A DNA stretch of 59,567 nt from assembly GCA_003254885.1 (NCBI GenBank), contig QANT01007748.1, forward strand, positions 1 to 59,567, in the 5' to 3' direction. Positions within the stretch are counted from its first letter, which is position 1. Each line of letters begins with the position of its first letter. Shown here in pieces: positions 59,431 to 59,567 of the stretch. The translations under genes were made by a program, and so were the position numbers. A model generated the notes under the pieces. The model made no database searches, was not told the origin of the DNA, and saw only the letters and a list, made by a program, of their open reading frames with translations. The stretch is from Purshia tridentata. Its lineage: Eukaryota > Streptophyta > Magnoliopsida > Rosales > Rosaceae.

Positions 59431-59567
59431 GGTTCAATTTTTTCTCCTCTCTTAGGCTAATACCTTAATACTTTTTTATTTTTGACTAAGGTCCAAAAAT
59501 ATTATCTAGATGTTTTTAATTAAAAAAATGTATAATATTATCCTAAAATTAATGATATGTAAATCTT
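59431..59567 (-). repeat. Inverted copy of the repeat at 491-627
   Basis: The last 137 bp are, in reverse complement, about 90% identical to 491-627, with the end of the window coinciding with the aagatttaca boundary. Dispersed non-coding repeat. Confidence 0.8.

Overview
This is AT-rich nuclear DNA from a flowering plant, most likely a eudicot and probably a rosid. The evidence is split genes with GT-AG introns, an NSP2-type GRAS gene carrying a miR171h-like target site, a PHT1 phosphate transporter, and abundant small terminal-inverted-repeat (TIR) elements. I see no bacterial operons, CRISPR arrays, rRNA or convincing tRNA. I cannot name the species from sequence alone. Single Ns at 486, 16875, 45529 and 45663 all sit in repeats or homopolymers. 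Both ends of the window fall in copies of the same repeat in opposite orientation, as expected of an assembly piece that breaks at repeats.

Layout. 1-1.0 kb: repeats. 1.0-2.6 kb (-): intronless PHT1 phosphate transporter with a PHR1-type P1BS box upstream. 4.1-6.5 kb (-): class I/II PLP aminotransferase. 10.4-11.9 kb (-): NSP2-like GRAS factor. 12-30.5 kb: gene-poor, with several fold-back/TIR elements, a nested pair of Mutator-like elements and an RNase H-like retroelement scrap. 30.6-34.2 kb: two small genes of unknown function, divergent from a short shared promoter (140 aa on -, 104 aa membrane protein on +). 34.6-36.6 kb (-): six-exon OB-fold nucleic-acid-binding protein. 38.1-42.9 kb (-): seven-exon DIS3L2/SOV exoribonuclease. 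43-47 kb: repeats and a polypurine tract. 47.1-48.1 kb (+): four-exon 40S ribosomal protein S5 with site II and telo-box promoter motifs. 48.1-52.8 kb: gene-free. 52.8-59.0 kb (+): a split gene for a GT51 peptidoglycan transglycosylase, the bacterial cell-wall polymerase family. Its 4.1-kb first intron holds a complete same-strand intronless S-domain receptor kinase gene.

How the genes relate. Most are independent housekeeping or signalling genes. The PHT1 transporter and NSP2 lie within 11 kb of each other and both belong to phosphate/mycorrhiza biology, but the sequence does not show whether the neighbourhood matters. From memory, the aminotransferase and DIS3L2/SOV genes correspond to adjacent Arabidopsis loci (At1g77670, At1g77680), so this may be a conserved block expanded by about 30 kb. 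The most unusual item is the GT51 gene. All GT51 sequence blocks are present and in frame across exons, with a transit-peptide-like N terminus and a membrane anchor, which points to a plastid (cyanobacterial-type) peptidoglycan function, and it hosts another gene in its intron.
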